The notes beneath the pieces are model-generated. The model was not told the origin of the DNA. It saw nothing but the letters and a program-made list of their open reading frames with translations, and searched no databases. A DNA stretch of 64,000 nt, from NCBI RefSeq assembly GCF_051401765.1, contig NW_027480493.1, positions 1,426,001-1,490,000 of the forward strand. Direction: 5' to 3'. Source of the stretch: Calliopsis andreniformis (Eukaryota; Arthropoda; Insecta; Hymenoptera; Andrenidae). Numbering within the stretch: position 1 is the first letter of the stretch; every line of letters starts with the position of its first letter. Made by a program: the position numbers and the translations under genes. This document shows, piece after piece, positions 27,701 through 41,079 of the stretch.

Positions 27701-30700
27701 GATTGACGATTGAGGATTGAGGTTCGAGGACTGAGGATTGAGGATTGAGGATTTAGGATTCAAGATTGAGGATTGGGTGTTGAGGACTGAAGAATGAGGA
27801 TTGAGGAATGAGTATTGAGGATTGGGGACTGAAGATTGAGTATTGAGGATTGAAGCCTGACGATTGAGGATTGAGGATTGAGGATTGAGGATTGAGGATA
27901 GAGGATTGAATATTCAGTGTTGAGGATTGAAGACTGAGGATCGAGGATTGTGGATTGAGGATTGCGGATTGAAGATTGAGGACTGGGGACTGAGTGTTGA
28001 GGGTTGAATGATGAGAATTGATGTTTGTGGATAGAGATTCGAAGATTGCAGATTGAGTATTGAGTATTGAAAACTGTGAATTGATGATACTCTATTGAGG
28101 ATTGAGAATTGACAACTGATTGTTGTGGACTGAGGTCTGAAGATTGAGGATTCAGGATTGAGGATTCAGGTTTGATGTTTGAGGGCTGAGGATTGAGGAT
28201 TGAGGATTGAGTATTGAGGATTGAGGACTGAGGATTGTGGATTGAAGATTGAGGATTGGGTATTGCGCATTGAACATTGAGCATTGAAGATTGATGATTG
28301 GGGATTGAGGATAGACGATTGAGTATTAAGCATTGAGGATTGAGAATTGAGGATTGAGGTATGAAGACTGAGTATTGAGGATTGAAGATTGAGGATTGAG
28401 GATTGAGGATTGAAGATTGAGGATTGGGGATTGAGGATTGACGATTGAGTATTGAGCATTGAGGATTGAGAATTGAGGATTGAGGATTGAGGATTGAGGA
28501 TTGAGGATTGAGGATTGAAGATTGAATATTGATGATTGAAGATTGAGGATCGAGGATTGAGGGTTGTGGATTGAGGACGAGGACTGAGGGTTGAGTATTG
28601 ATGTTTGAGGTCTGAGGATTGAGGATTGAGGATTGAGAATTGAGGACTGAGGATTGAGGATTGAAGATTGAGGATTGGGTGTTGAGGATTGAAGAATGTG
28701 GATTGAGGATTGATTATTGAGGATTGAGGATTGAAGATTGAGTATTGAGAATTGAAGATTAAGGGTTGAGGATTAAGGATTGAGGATTGAGGGTTGAGGG
28801 TTGAAAATTGAGGATTGGGTATTGCGGATTGAACATAGAGGATTGAGGATTGAGGATTGGGTGTTGAGGATTGAAGAATGAGGATTGAGGATTGATGATT
28901 GAGGATTGAAGATTGAAGATTGAAGATTGAGGATTCGGTATTGAGGATTGAAGAATGAGGATCGAGGAGTGAGGACTGAGGATTAAGGATTGCAGTTTGA
29001 GTATTGAGGATTGAAGATTGAGGATTGAGGATTGAGGATTGAGGATTGAGGATTGAGGATTGGGGATTGAAGATTGAGTATTGAGGATTGAAGATTGAGG
29101 TTTGAGGATTCAGGATTGAGGATTGGGGATTGAAGATTGAGGATAGGGGATTGAGGATTGACGAATGAGTATTGAGCATTGAGGATGGAGAATTGAGGAT
29201 TGAGGATTGAAGATTGAGTATTGACGATTGAAGACTGAAGATTGAGGATTGAGGATTGAAGGTTGAATATTAATGATTGATGATTGAGGATTGAGGATTG
29301 AGGGTTGTGTATTGAGGACGAGGACTGAGGGTTGAGTATTGGCTTTTGAAGTCTGAGGATTGTGGATTGAGGATTGAGGATTGAGGATTGAAGATTGAGG
29401 ATTCGGTATTGAGGATTGAAGAATGAGGATTGAGGAGTGAGGACTGAGGATTGAGGATTGGAGTTTGAGTATTGAGGATTGAAGGTTGAGGATTGAGGAT
29501 TGAGGATTGAGGATTGAGGATTGAGGATTGATTATTGAAGATTGAGTATTGAGGATTGAAGATTGAGGATTGAGGATTGAGGATTGAGGATTGAGGATTG
29601 ACGATTGAGGATGAGGGCTGAGGGTTGAGGATTGAAGTTTGAGGACTGAGGACTGAGGATTGAGGATTGAGAATTGAGGATTGAGGATTGAGTATTGTAG
29701 ATTGAGGATTGGGTATTGAGGATTGAAGAATGTGGATTGAGGATTGAGGATTGAGGATTGAGGATTGAAATTGAGGGTTGAGGATTGAGGATTGAGGATT
29801 GAATATTGAGTATTGAGGATTGTAGATTGAGGACTGAGGATTGAGGGTTGAGAATTGAGAATTGAGTGTGAGGACTAAGGGTTGAGGATTGAGGTTTGAG
29901 GTACGAGGACTGAGGATTGAGGATTGAGGACTGAGGACTGACGATTCAGTATTGAAGATTGAGGATTGATTACTGAGGATTGAGGATTGAGGATTGAGGT
30001 TTGAGTACTGAGGATGTAGGATTGAAGATTGAGTATTGAGGATTGAAGATTGAGGATTGAGGATTGAGGATTGATGATTGAGGATGAGGGCTGAGGTTTG
30101 AGGATTGAGGATTGAGGACTGAGGACTAAGGATTGAGGGTTGAGAATTGAGGATTGAGGATTGAGGATTGCAGATTGAGGATTGGGTATTGAGGATTGAA
30201 GAATGAGGATTGAGGATTGAGGATTGAGGATTGAGGATTGAGGATTGAGTATTGAGGATTGAAGATTGAGTGTTCAGTATTGGAGAATGAAGATTGAGGA
30301 TTGAGGACCGAGGATTGAGGATTCAGGATTGGAGATTGAGTATTGAGGATTGAAGATTGAGGATTGAGGATTGAGGATTGAGGATTGAGGATTGAAGGTT
30401 GAGGATTGGGCACTGAGTGTTGAGGGTTAAGTGATGAGAATTGATGTTTGTGGGTAGAGGTTTGAAGATTGCCGGTTGAGTACTGGGCATTGAAACCTGT
30501 GAATTTAGGGTATTCTATTGAGGATTGAGGACTGACTACTGATTATGGAGGACTGAGGGCTGAAGATTGAGGATTCAGGGTTGAGGATGCAGGATTGAGG
30601 TTTGAGGTCTGAGGATTGAGGATTGAGGATTCAGGATTGGGGATTGAAGATTGAGGATTGGGGACTGAGCGTTGAGGGCTGAGTGATGAGAATTGATGTT

Positions 30701-33700
30701 TGTAGATAGAGATTTGAAGATTGCAGGTTGAGTATTGAGTATTGTAACCTGTGAATTGAGGATATTCTATTGAGGATTGAGGATTGACTACTGATCGTTG
30801 AGGACTGAGGGCTGAAGATTGAGGACGCAGGATTGATGATTCAGAATTGAGGGTTGAAGACTGAGGATTGAGGATTGACGATTGAGGATTGAGGATTGAG
30901 GATTGAAGATTGAGGACTGGGTATTGAGGATTGAAGAATGAGGATTGAGGATTGAGGATTGTGGATCGAGGATTGAGGATTGAGGATTGAAGATTGAGTA
31001 TTCAGTATTGGAGATTGACGATTGAGGATTGAGGTTCGAGGACTGAGGATTGAGGATTGAGGATTTAGGATTCAAGATTGAGGATTGGGTGTTGAGGATT
31101 GAAGAATGAGGATTGAGGGTTGAGGATTGAGGGTTGAGGGTTGAAGATTGAGTATTGAGGATTGAAGATTGAGGATTGAGGATTGAGGATTGATGATTGA
31201 GGATTGAGGATTGAAGATTGAGGATTGGGTATTGCGGATTGAACATTGAGGATTGAGGATTGAGGATTGAGGACTGAAGATTGAATATTGATGATTGAAG
31301 ATTGAGGATTGAGGATTGATGGTTGTGGATTGAGGACGAGGACTGAGGGTTGAGTATTGCTGTTTGAAGTCTGAGGACTGAGGATTGAGAATTGAGAATT
31401 GAGGATTGAGGATTGAGGATTGAGGATTGAAGATTGAGGATTGGGTATTGAGGATTGAAGAATGAGGATTGAGGATTGAGGATTGAGGATTGAGGATTGA
31501 AGACTGAGTGTTGAAGGTTGAGTGATGAGAATTGATGTTTGTGGATAGAGATTTGAAGATTGCAGATTGAGTATTGAGTATTGAATACTGTGAATTGATG
31601 ATACTCTATTGAGGATTGAGGATTGACAAATGATTGTTGAGGACTGAGGGCTGAGGATTGAGGATGCAGGATTGAGGATTCAGAATTGAGATTTGAGGAT
31701 TCAGAATTGAGGATTGAGGACTGAGGATTGAGGATTGAAGATTGAGTATTGAGGATTGAAGATTGAGTATTCAGGATTGGAGATTGGCGATTGAGGATTA
31801 AGGACCGAAGATTGAGGATTGAGGATTGAAGATTGAGTATTGATGATTGAAGATTGAGTATTGAGGATTGAAAATTGAGGGTTGAGGATTGAGGATTGAG
31901 GATTGATGATGAGGGCTGAGGTTTGAGGATTGAGGTTTGAGGTCTGAGGACTGAGGATTGAGGGTGGAGAATTGAGGATTGAGGATCAAGGATTGAAGAT
32001 TGAGGATTGGGAATTGAGGATTGAAGAATGAGGATTCAGGATTGAGGATTGAGGATTGAGGTTTGAGGATTGAAGATTGAGTATTCAGGGTTGGAGATTG
32101 AGGATTGAGGATTGAGTACCGAGGATTGAGGATTGAGGATTGAAGATTGAGTATTGAGGATTGAAGGTTGATAATTGAGGATTGAGGATTGAGGATTGAG
32201 GATTGAAGATTGAGGATTGGGGACTGAGTGTTGAGGGTTGAGTGATGAGAATTGATGTTTGTGTATAGAGATTTGAAGATTGCAGGTTGAGTATTGAGTA
32301 TTGAAACCTGTGAATTGAGGGTATTCTATTGAGGATTGAGGATTGACGACTGATTGTTGACCACTGAGGGCTGAAGATTGAGGATTCAGGATTGAGGATT
32401 CAGGATTGAGGGTTGAGGACTGAGGATTGAGGATTGAGGATTGAGGATTGAGAATTGAAGATTGAGGATTGAGGATTGAGAGTTGTGGATTGAGGATGAA
32501 GACTGAGGATTGAGTATTGATGTTTGACGTCAGAGGATTGAGGATTGAGGATTGAGAATTGAGGATTGAGGATTGAGGATTGAGGATTGAGTATTGGGTA
32601 TTGAGGATTGAGGAAAGAGGGTTGAGGACTGAGGATTGAGGATTGAGGATTGAAGATTGAGTGTTGAGGATTGAAGATTGAGGATTGAGGGTTGAGGATT
32701 GATGGTTGAAGATTGAGGATTGGGGACTGAGTATTGAGGGTTGAGTGATGAGAATTGATGTTTGTGGATAGAGATCTGAAGATTGCAGATAGAGGATTGA
32801 GTATTGAAAACTGTGAATTGAGGATATTCTATTGAGGATTGAGGATTGGCTACTGATTGTTGAGGACTCAGGGCTGAAGATTGAGGATTCAGTATTGAGG
32901 ATTCAGGATTGAGGTTTGAGGTCTGAGGATTCAGGATTGAGGATTGAGGATTGAGGATTGAGGATTGAGGATTGAAGACTGAGGATTGGGTACTGAGGAT
33001 TGAACATTGAGGATTGAGGGTTGAGAATTGAGGATTGAGTATTGAGGATTGAAGATTGAATGTTAATGATTGATGATTGAGGATTGAGGATTGAGGTTTG
33101 TGGATTGAGGACGAGGTCTGAGGGTTGAGTATTGATGTTTGATGTCTGAGGATTGAAGATTGAGGATTAAGGATTGAGGATTGGGGATTGAGGACCTGGG
33201 ATTGGAGATTGATTATTGAGGATTGAAGATTGAGGATTGAGGATTGAGGATTGAGAATTGAGAATTGAGGGTGAGTACTGAGGGTTGAGGATTGATGTTT
33301 GAGGAACGAGGATTGAGGATTGCCGATTGTCGACTGAGGATTGACGATTGAGAATTGAAGGTTGAGGATTGAGGATTCAGGATTGAGGATTGAGAATTGA
33401 GGATTGAGGATTGAGGATTGAAGATTGAGGATTGGGGACGGTGTGTTGAGTGTTGAGAGATGAGAATTGATGTTTGTGGATAGAGATTTGAAGATTGCAT
33501 ATTGAGTATTGAGAATTGAAAACTGTGAATTGACCATATTCCATTGAGGATTGGGGATTGACAACTGATTGTTGAGGACTGAGGTCTGAAGATTGAGGAT
33601 TCAGGATTGAGGATTCAGGTTTGATGTTTGAGGACTGAGGATTGAGGATTGAGGATTGAGGATTGAGGATTGAGGATTGAGGATTGAAGATTGAGGATTG

Positions 33701-35480
33701 AGGATTGAGGATGAGGGCTGAGGGTTGAGGATTGAGGTTTGAGGACTGAGGACTGAGGATTGAGGATTGTGAGTTGATGATTGAGGATTGAGGATTCAAG
33801 ATTGAGGATTGGGTATTGAGGATTGAAGAATGAGGATTGAGGAATGAGTATTGAGGATTGAGGATTGAAGATTGAGTACTGAGGATTGAAGCCTGACGAT
33901 TGAGTATTGAGGATTGAGGATTGAGGATTGAGGATGTAGGATTGAAGATTGAGTATTGAGGATTGAAGACTGAGGATCGGGGATTGTGGATTGAGGATTG
34001 AGGATTGAAGATTGAGGATTGGGGACTGAGTGTTGAGGGTTGAATAATGAGAATTGATGTTTGTGGATAGAGATTCGAAGATTGCAGATTGAGCATTGAG
34101 TATTGAAAACTGTGAATAGATGATATTCTATTGAGGATTGAGAATTGACAACTGATTGTTGAGGACTGAGGTCTGAAGATTGAGGATTCAGGATTGAGGA
34201 TTGAGGATTGAGGATTGAGGACTGAAGATTGAATATTGATTATTGATGATTGAGGATTGAGTATCGATGGTTGTGGATTGAGGACGAGGACTGAGGGTTG
34301 AGTATTGCTGCTTGAGGTCTGAGGATTGAAGAGTGATGATTGAGGATTGAGGATTGTGGATTGAGGATTTAGGATTGAAGATTGAGGATTGAAGATTGAG
34401 TATTGAGGATTGAAGATTGAGGATTGAGGATTGCGGATTGAGGATGAGGGCTGAGGGTTGAGGACTGAGGATTGAGGATTGAGAATGACGGCAGAGGGTT
34501 GAGGATTGAGGATTGAGTATAGAACCCTGAGAATTCAGGATATTCTATTGAGTATTGAAAATTGAGGATTGATGGTTGAGTATTGAGGATTGAGGATTGA
34601 GGGTTGAGGATTGAGTATTGAAGTTTGAGGATTGATGATTGAGGATTGATGATTGAGGATTGAGGATTGAGGATTGAGTATTGAGGATTGAGGACTGAGG
34701 ATTGAAGACTGAGGATTGAGGATTGAGGATGAGGGCTGAGGGTTGAGGATTGAGGTTTGAGGACTGAGGACTGAGGATTGAGGATTGAGAGTTGAGGATT
34801 GAGGATTGAGGATTGAAGATTGAGGATTGGGTATTGAGGATTGAAGAATGAGGATTGAGGAATGAGTATTGAGGATTGGGGACTGAAGATTGAGTATTGA
34901 GGATTGAAGCCTGACGATTGAGGATTGAGGATTGAGGATTGAGGATTGAGGATGGAGTATTGAATATTCAGTGTTGAGGATTGAAGACTGAGGATCGAGA
35001 ATTGTGGATTGAGGATTGCGGATTGAAGATTGAGAACTGGGGACTGAGTGTTGAGGGTTGAATGATGAGAATTGATGTTTGTGGATAGAGATTCGAAGAT
35101 TGCAGATTGAGTATTGAGTATTGAAAACTGTGAATTGATGATACTCTATTGAGGATTGAGAATTGACAACTGATTGTTGTGGACTGAGGTCTGAAGATTG
35201 AGGATTCAGGATTGAGGATTCAGGTTTGATGTTTGAGGGCTGAGGATTGAGGATTGAGGATTGAGGATTGAGGATTGAGGTCTGAGGATTGTGGATTGAA
35301 GATTGAGGATTGGGTATTGCGCATTGAACATTGAGCATTGAAGATTGATGATTGGGGATTGAGGATAGACGATTGAGTATTAAGCATTGTGGGTTGAGAA
35401 TTGAGGATTGAGGATTGAAGACTGAGTATTGAGGATTGAAGATTGAGGATTGAGGATTGAGGATTGAAGATTGAGGATTG
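21789..35480. repeat. Duplicon B, copy 2 (about 13.7 kb)
   Basis: Partner of 5519-18975. This copy keeps two complete 3312-bp tandem units, a single 1111-bp unit, and the 522 bp missing near 18430 in copy 1. Its right end (34.20-35.63 kb) resembles the sequence around its own left edge (20.93-22.35 kb) at offset 13272 bp. The duplicon is therefore flanked by related sequence, which is what exchange between misaligned repeats would leave. Confidence 0.9.
24470..31098. repeat. 3312-bp higher-order tandem in duplicon B copy 2, two full units
   Basis: The units are about 24470-27781 and 27782-31098. Anchors at 24703, 27126 and 27378 recur at 28015, 30438 and 30690, all 3312 bp on. One unit is roughly 473 heptamers with a few 6-bp units. 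The second unit ends near 31098, where GGACTGA changes to GGATTGA and the following variants diverge. Confidence 0.88.
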
Positions 35481-38400
35481 GGGATTGAGGATTGACGATT
35501 GAGTATTGAGCATTGAGGATTGAGAATTGAGGATTGAGGATTGAGGATTGAGGATTGAGGATTGAGGATTGAAGATTGAATATTGATGATTGAAGATTGA
35601 GGATCGAGGATTGAGGGTTGTGGATTGAGGATTTAGGATTGAAGATTGAGGATTGAAGATTGAGTATTGAGGATTGAAGATTGAGGATTGAGGATTGCGG
35701 ATTGAGGATGAGGGCTGAGGGTTGAGGACTGAGGATTGAGGATTGAGAATGACGGCAGAGGGTTGAGGATTGAGGATTGAGTATAGAACCCTGAGAATTC
35801 AGGATATTCTATTGAGTATTGAAAATTGAGGATTGATGGTTGAGTATTGAGGATTGAGGATTGAGGGTTGAGGATTGAGTATTGAAGTTTGAGGATTGAT
35901 GATTGAGGATTGATGATTGAGGATTGAGGATTGAGGATTGAGTATTGAGGATTGAGGACTGAGGATTGAAGACTGAGGATTGAGGATGAGGGCTGAGGGT
36001 TGAGGATTGAGGTTTGAGGACTGAGGACTGAGGATTGAGGATTGAGAGTTGAGGATTGAGGATTGAGGATTGAAGATTGAGGATTGGGTATTGAGGATTG
36101 AAGAATGAGGATTGAGGAATGAGTATTGAGGATTGGGGACTGAAGATTGAGTATTGAGGATTGAAGCATGACGATTGAGGATTGAGGATTGAGGATTGAG
36201 GATTGAGGATGGAGTATTGAATATTCAGTGTTGAGGATTGAAGACTGAGGATCGAGGATTGTGGATTGAGGATTGCGGATTGAAGATTGAGGACTGGGGA
36301 CTGAGTGTTGAGGGTTGAATGATGAGAATTGATGTTTGTGGATAGAGATTCGAAGATTGCAGATTGAGTATTGAGTATTGAAAACTGTGAATTGATGATA
36401 CTCTATTGAGGATTGAGACAACTGATTGTTGTGGACTGAGGTCTGAAGATTGAGGATTCAGGATTGAGGATTCAGGTTTGATGTTTGAGGGCTGAGGATT
36501 GAGGATTGAGGATTGAGGATTGAGGATTGAGGACTGAGGATTGTGGATTGAAGATTGAGGATTGGGTATTGCGCATTGAACATTGAGCATTGAAGATTGA
36601 TGATTGGGGATTGAGGATAGACGATTGAGTATTAAGCATTGTGGGTTGAGAATTGAGGATTGAGGATTGAAGACTGAGTATTGAGGATTGAAGATTGAGG
36701 ATTGAGGATTGAGGATTGAAGATTGAGGATTGGGGATTGAGGATTGACGATTGAGTATTGAGCATTGAGGATTGAGAATTGAGGATTGAGGATTGAGGAT
36801 TGAGGATTGAGGATTGAGGATTGAAGATTGAATATTGATGATTGAAGATTGAGGATCGAGGATTGAGGGTTGTGGATTGAGGACGAGGACTGAGGGTTGA
36901 GTATTGATGTTTGAGGTCTGAGGATTGAGGATTGAGGATTGAGAATTGAGGACTGAGGATTGAGGATTGAAGATTGAGGATTGGCTGTTGAGGATTGAGG
37001 AATGTGGATTGAGGATTGATTATTGAGGATTGAGGATTGAAGATTGAGTATTGAGAATTGAAGATTAAGGATTGAGGATTGAGGATTGAGGATTGAGGGT
37101 TGAGGGTTGAAAATTGAGGATTGGGTATTGCGGATTGAACATAGAGGATTGAAGATTGAGGATTGGGTGTTGAGGATTGAAGAATGAGGATTGAGGATTG
37201 AGGATTGAGGATTGAAGATTGAAGATTGAAGATTGAGGATTCTGTATTGAGGATTGAAGATTGAGGATTGAGGAGTGAGGACTGAGGATTAAGGATTGCA
37301 GTTTGAGTATTGAGGATTGAAGATTGAGGATTGAGGATTGAGGATTGAAGATTGAGGTTTGAGGATTCAGGATTGAGGGTTGAGGATTGAAGATTGAGGA
37401 TAGGGTATTGAGGATTGACGAATGAGTATTGAGCATTGAGGATGGAGAATTGAGGATTGAGGATTGAAGATTGAGTATTGAGGATTGAAGATTGAGGATT
37501 GAGGATTGAGGATTGAAGGTTGAATATTAATGATTGATGATTGAGGATTGAGGATTGAGGGTTGTGTATTGAGGACGAGGACTGAGGGTTGAGTATTGGC
37601 CTTTGAAGTCTGAGGATTGTGGATTGAGGATTGAGGATTGAGGATTGAAGATTGAGGATTCGGTATTGAGGATTGAAGAATGAGGATTGAGGAGTGAGGA
37701 CTGAGGATTGAGGATTGGAGTTTGAGTATTGAGGATTGAAGGTTGAGGACTGAGGATTGAGGATTGAGGATTGAGGATTGAGGATTGATTATTGAAGATT
37801 GAGTATTGAGGATTGAAGATTGAGGATTGAGGACTGAGGATTGAGGATTGAGGATTGACGATTGAGGATGAGGGCTGAGGGTTGAGGATTGAAGTTTGAG
37901 GACTGAGGACTGAGGATTGAGGATTGAGAATTGAGGATTGAGGATTGAGTATTGTAGATTGCGGATTGGGTATTGAGGATTGAAGAATGTGGATTGAGGA
38001 TTGAGGATTGAGGATTGAGGATTGAAATTGAGGGTTGAGGATTGAGGATTGAGGATTGAATATTGAGTATTGAGGATTGAAGATTGAGGATTGAGGATTG
38101 AGGGTTGAGAATTGAGAATTGAGTGTGAGGACTGAGGGTTGAGGATTGAGGTTTGAGGCACGAGGACTGAGGATTGAGGATTGAGGACTGAGGATTGACG
38201 ATTCAGTATTGAAGATTGAGGATTGATTACTGAGGATTGAGGATTGAGGATTGAGGTTTGAGTACTGAGGATTGAAGATTGAGGATTGAGGATTGAGGAT
38301 TGATGATTGAGGATGAGGGCTGAGGTTTGAGGATTGATGATTGAGGACTGAGGACTAAGGATTGAGGGTTCAGGATTGAGGATTGAGGATTGAGGATTGC

Positions 38401-39710
38401 AGATTGAGGATTGGGTATTGAGGATTGAAGAATGAGGATTGAGGATTGATGATTGAGGATTGAGGATTGAGGATTGAGTATTGAGGATTGAAGATTGAGT
38501 GTTCAGTATTGGAGAATGACGATTGAGGATTGAGGACCGAGGATTGAGGATTCAGGATTGGAGATTGAGTATTGAGGATTGAAGATTGAGGATTGAGGAT
38601 TGAGGATTGAGGATTGAGGATTGAAGGTTGAGGATTGGGCACTGAGTGTTGAGGGTTAAGTGATGAGAATTGATGTTTGTGGGTAGAGGTTTGAAGATTG
38701 CCGGTTGTGTATTGGGCATTGAAACCTGTGAATTTAGGATATTCTATTGAGGATTGAGGACTGACTACTGATTATGGAGGACTGAGGGCTGAAGATTGAG
38801 GATTCAGGGTTGAGGATTCAGGATTGAGGTTTGAGGTCTGAGGATTGAGGATTGAGGATTGAGGATTGGGGATTGAAGATTGAGGATTGGGGACTGAGCG
38901 TTGAGGGCTGAGTGATGAGAATTGATGTTTGTGGATAGAGATTTGAAGATTGCAGGTTGAGTATTGAGTATTGTAACCTGTGAATTGAGGATATTCTATT
39001 GAGGATTGAGGATTGACTACTGATCGTTGAGGACTGAGGGCTGATGATTGAGGACGCAGGATTGATGATTCAGAATTGAGGTTTGAGGACTGAGGATTGA
39101 GGATTGAAGATTGAGGATTGAGGATTGAGGATTGAAGATTGAGGATTGGGTATTGAGGATTGAAGAATGAGGATTGAGGATTGAGGATTGTGGATCGAGG
39201 ATTGAGGATTGAGGATTCAAGATTGAGTATTCAGTATTGGAGATTGACGATTGAGGATTGAGGTTCGAGGACTGAGGATTGAGGATTTAGTATTCAAGAT
39301 TGAGGATTGGGTGTTGAGGATTGAAGAATGAGGATTGAGGGTTGAGGATTGAGGGTTGAGGGTTGAAGATTGAGTATTGAGGATTGAAGATTGAGGATTG
39401 AGGATTGAGGATTGATGATTGAGGATTGAGGATTGAAGATTGAGGATTGGGTATTGCGGATTGAACATTGAGGATTGAGGATTGAGGATTGAGGACTGAA
39501 GATTGAATATTGATGATTGAAGATTGAGGATTGAGGATTGATGGTTGTGGATTGAGGACGAGGACTGAGGGTTGAGTATTGCTGTTTGAAGTCTGAGGAC
39601 TGAGGATTGAGGATTGAGAATTGAGGATTGAGGATTGAGTATTGAAGGTTGAGGATTGGGTATTGAGGATTGAAGAATGAGGATTGAGGATTGAGGATTG
39701 AGGATTGAGG
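33556..39710. repeat. Duplicon C, copy 1 (about 6.2 kb)
   Basis: Collinear with 41080-47297. The offset is 7524 bp from about 33556, stepping to 7531 (7 bp shorter here near 35.98 kb), 7536 (5 bp shorter here at 36415) and 7585 (49 bp, seven heptamers, shorter here near 37.34 kb). It overlaps the right end of duplicon B copy 2. Its right edge is near 39710, where copy 1 continues into GGGGACGGTG and copy 2 into GAAGACTGAGTG. Confidence 0.88.
34357..36880. repeat. 1264-bp tandem duplication in duplicon C copy 1
   Basis: The GAGGATTTAGG landmark at about 34365 recurs at 35629, and the EcoRI site at 34531 recurs at 35795. The offset is 1264 bp. Units are about 34357-35620 and 35621-36880. The second unit carries a 7-bp loss and a 5-bp loss at 36415; the latter is a rare change that breaks heptamer phase. 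Confidence 0.88.
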
Positions 39711-41079
39711 ATTGAGGATTGAAGATTGAGGATTGGGGACGGTGTGTTGAGTGTTGAGAGATGAGAATTGATGTTTGTGGATAGAGATTTGAAGATTGCA
39801 GATTGAGTATTGAGAATTGAAAACTGTGAATTGACCATATTCCATTGAGGATTGGGGATTGACAACTGATTGTTGAGGACTGAGGGCTGAAGATTGAGGA
39901 TTCAGGATTGAGGATTCAGGATTAAGGTTTGAGGACTGAGGATTGAGGATTGAGGATTGAGGATTGAGGATTGAGGATTGAGGATTGAGGATTGAGGATT
40001 GAAGATTGAGGATTGGGTATTGAGGATTGAACATTGAGGATTGTGGATTGAGTATTGATGATTGAGGATTGAGGATTGAGGATTGAAGATTGAATATTGA
40101 TGATTGAAGATTGAGGATCGAGGATTGAGGGTTGTGAATTGAGGACGAGGACTGAGGGCTGAGTATTGATGTTTGGGGTCTGAGGATTGAGGATTGAGGA
40201 TTGAGAATTGAGGACTGAGGATTGAGGATTGAAGATTGAGGATTGGGTGTTGAGGATTGAAGAATGTGGATTGAGGATTGAGGATTGAGTATTGAAGATT
40301 GAGGATTGGGTATTGCGGTTTGAGCATTGAGGATTGAAGATTGTGGATTGAAGATTCAGTATTGAGGATTGAAGATTGAGGATTGAGGATTGAGGATTGA
40401 AGATTGAAGATTGAGTATTGAGGATTGAAGATTGAGGATTGAGGACTGAGAATTGAGGATTGAGGATTGAGGATTGAGTTTTGAGGATTGAAGACTGAGG
40501 ATTGGGTATTGAGGATTTAGCATTGGGGATTGAGGGTTGAGGATTGAGGATTGAGGATTGAGGATTGAAGATTGAATATTAATGATTGAAGATTGAGGAT
40601 TGAGGATTGAGGGTTGTGGATTGAGGACGAGGACTGAGGGTTGAGTATTGGTGTTTGAAGTCTGAGGATTGAGGATTGAGGATTGAGAATTGAGGATTGA
40701 GGATTGATGATTGAAGATTGAGGATCGAGGATTGAGCATTGAAAATTGAGGATTTGGGACTTAGGATTGAAGATTGAGGATTGAGGATTGAAGATTGACT
40801 ATTGAGGATTGAGAATTGAGGATTGAGGATTGAGGAATGAGCATTGAAGGTTGAGTATTGAGGATTGAAGGTTGAGGATTGTGGATTGAGTATTGAGGAT
40901 TGAGGATTGAGGATTGAGGATTGAGGATTGAGGATTGAATATTGAGGATTGGGGACTGAGTGTTGAGCGTTGAATTATGAGAATTGATGTTTGTGGATAG
41001 AGGTTCGAAGATCGCAGATTGAGTATTGAGTATTGAAAACTGTGAATTGATGATATTCTATTGAGGATTGTGAATTGAC
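39711..41079. repeat. Linker between duplicon C copies
   Basis: Heptamer array of 1.37 kb not shared with duplicon C. Positions 39711-40340 repeat 20.25-20.87 kb, including the GACGGTGTGTTGAG phrase and the variant anchor with CCATATTCCATTG. The remainder resembles pieces of 19.3-19.5 kb and includes a type-1 anchor at 40981 with the unusual GATCGCAG. Nothing gene-like is present. Confidence 0.78.
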
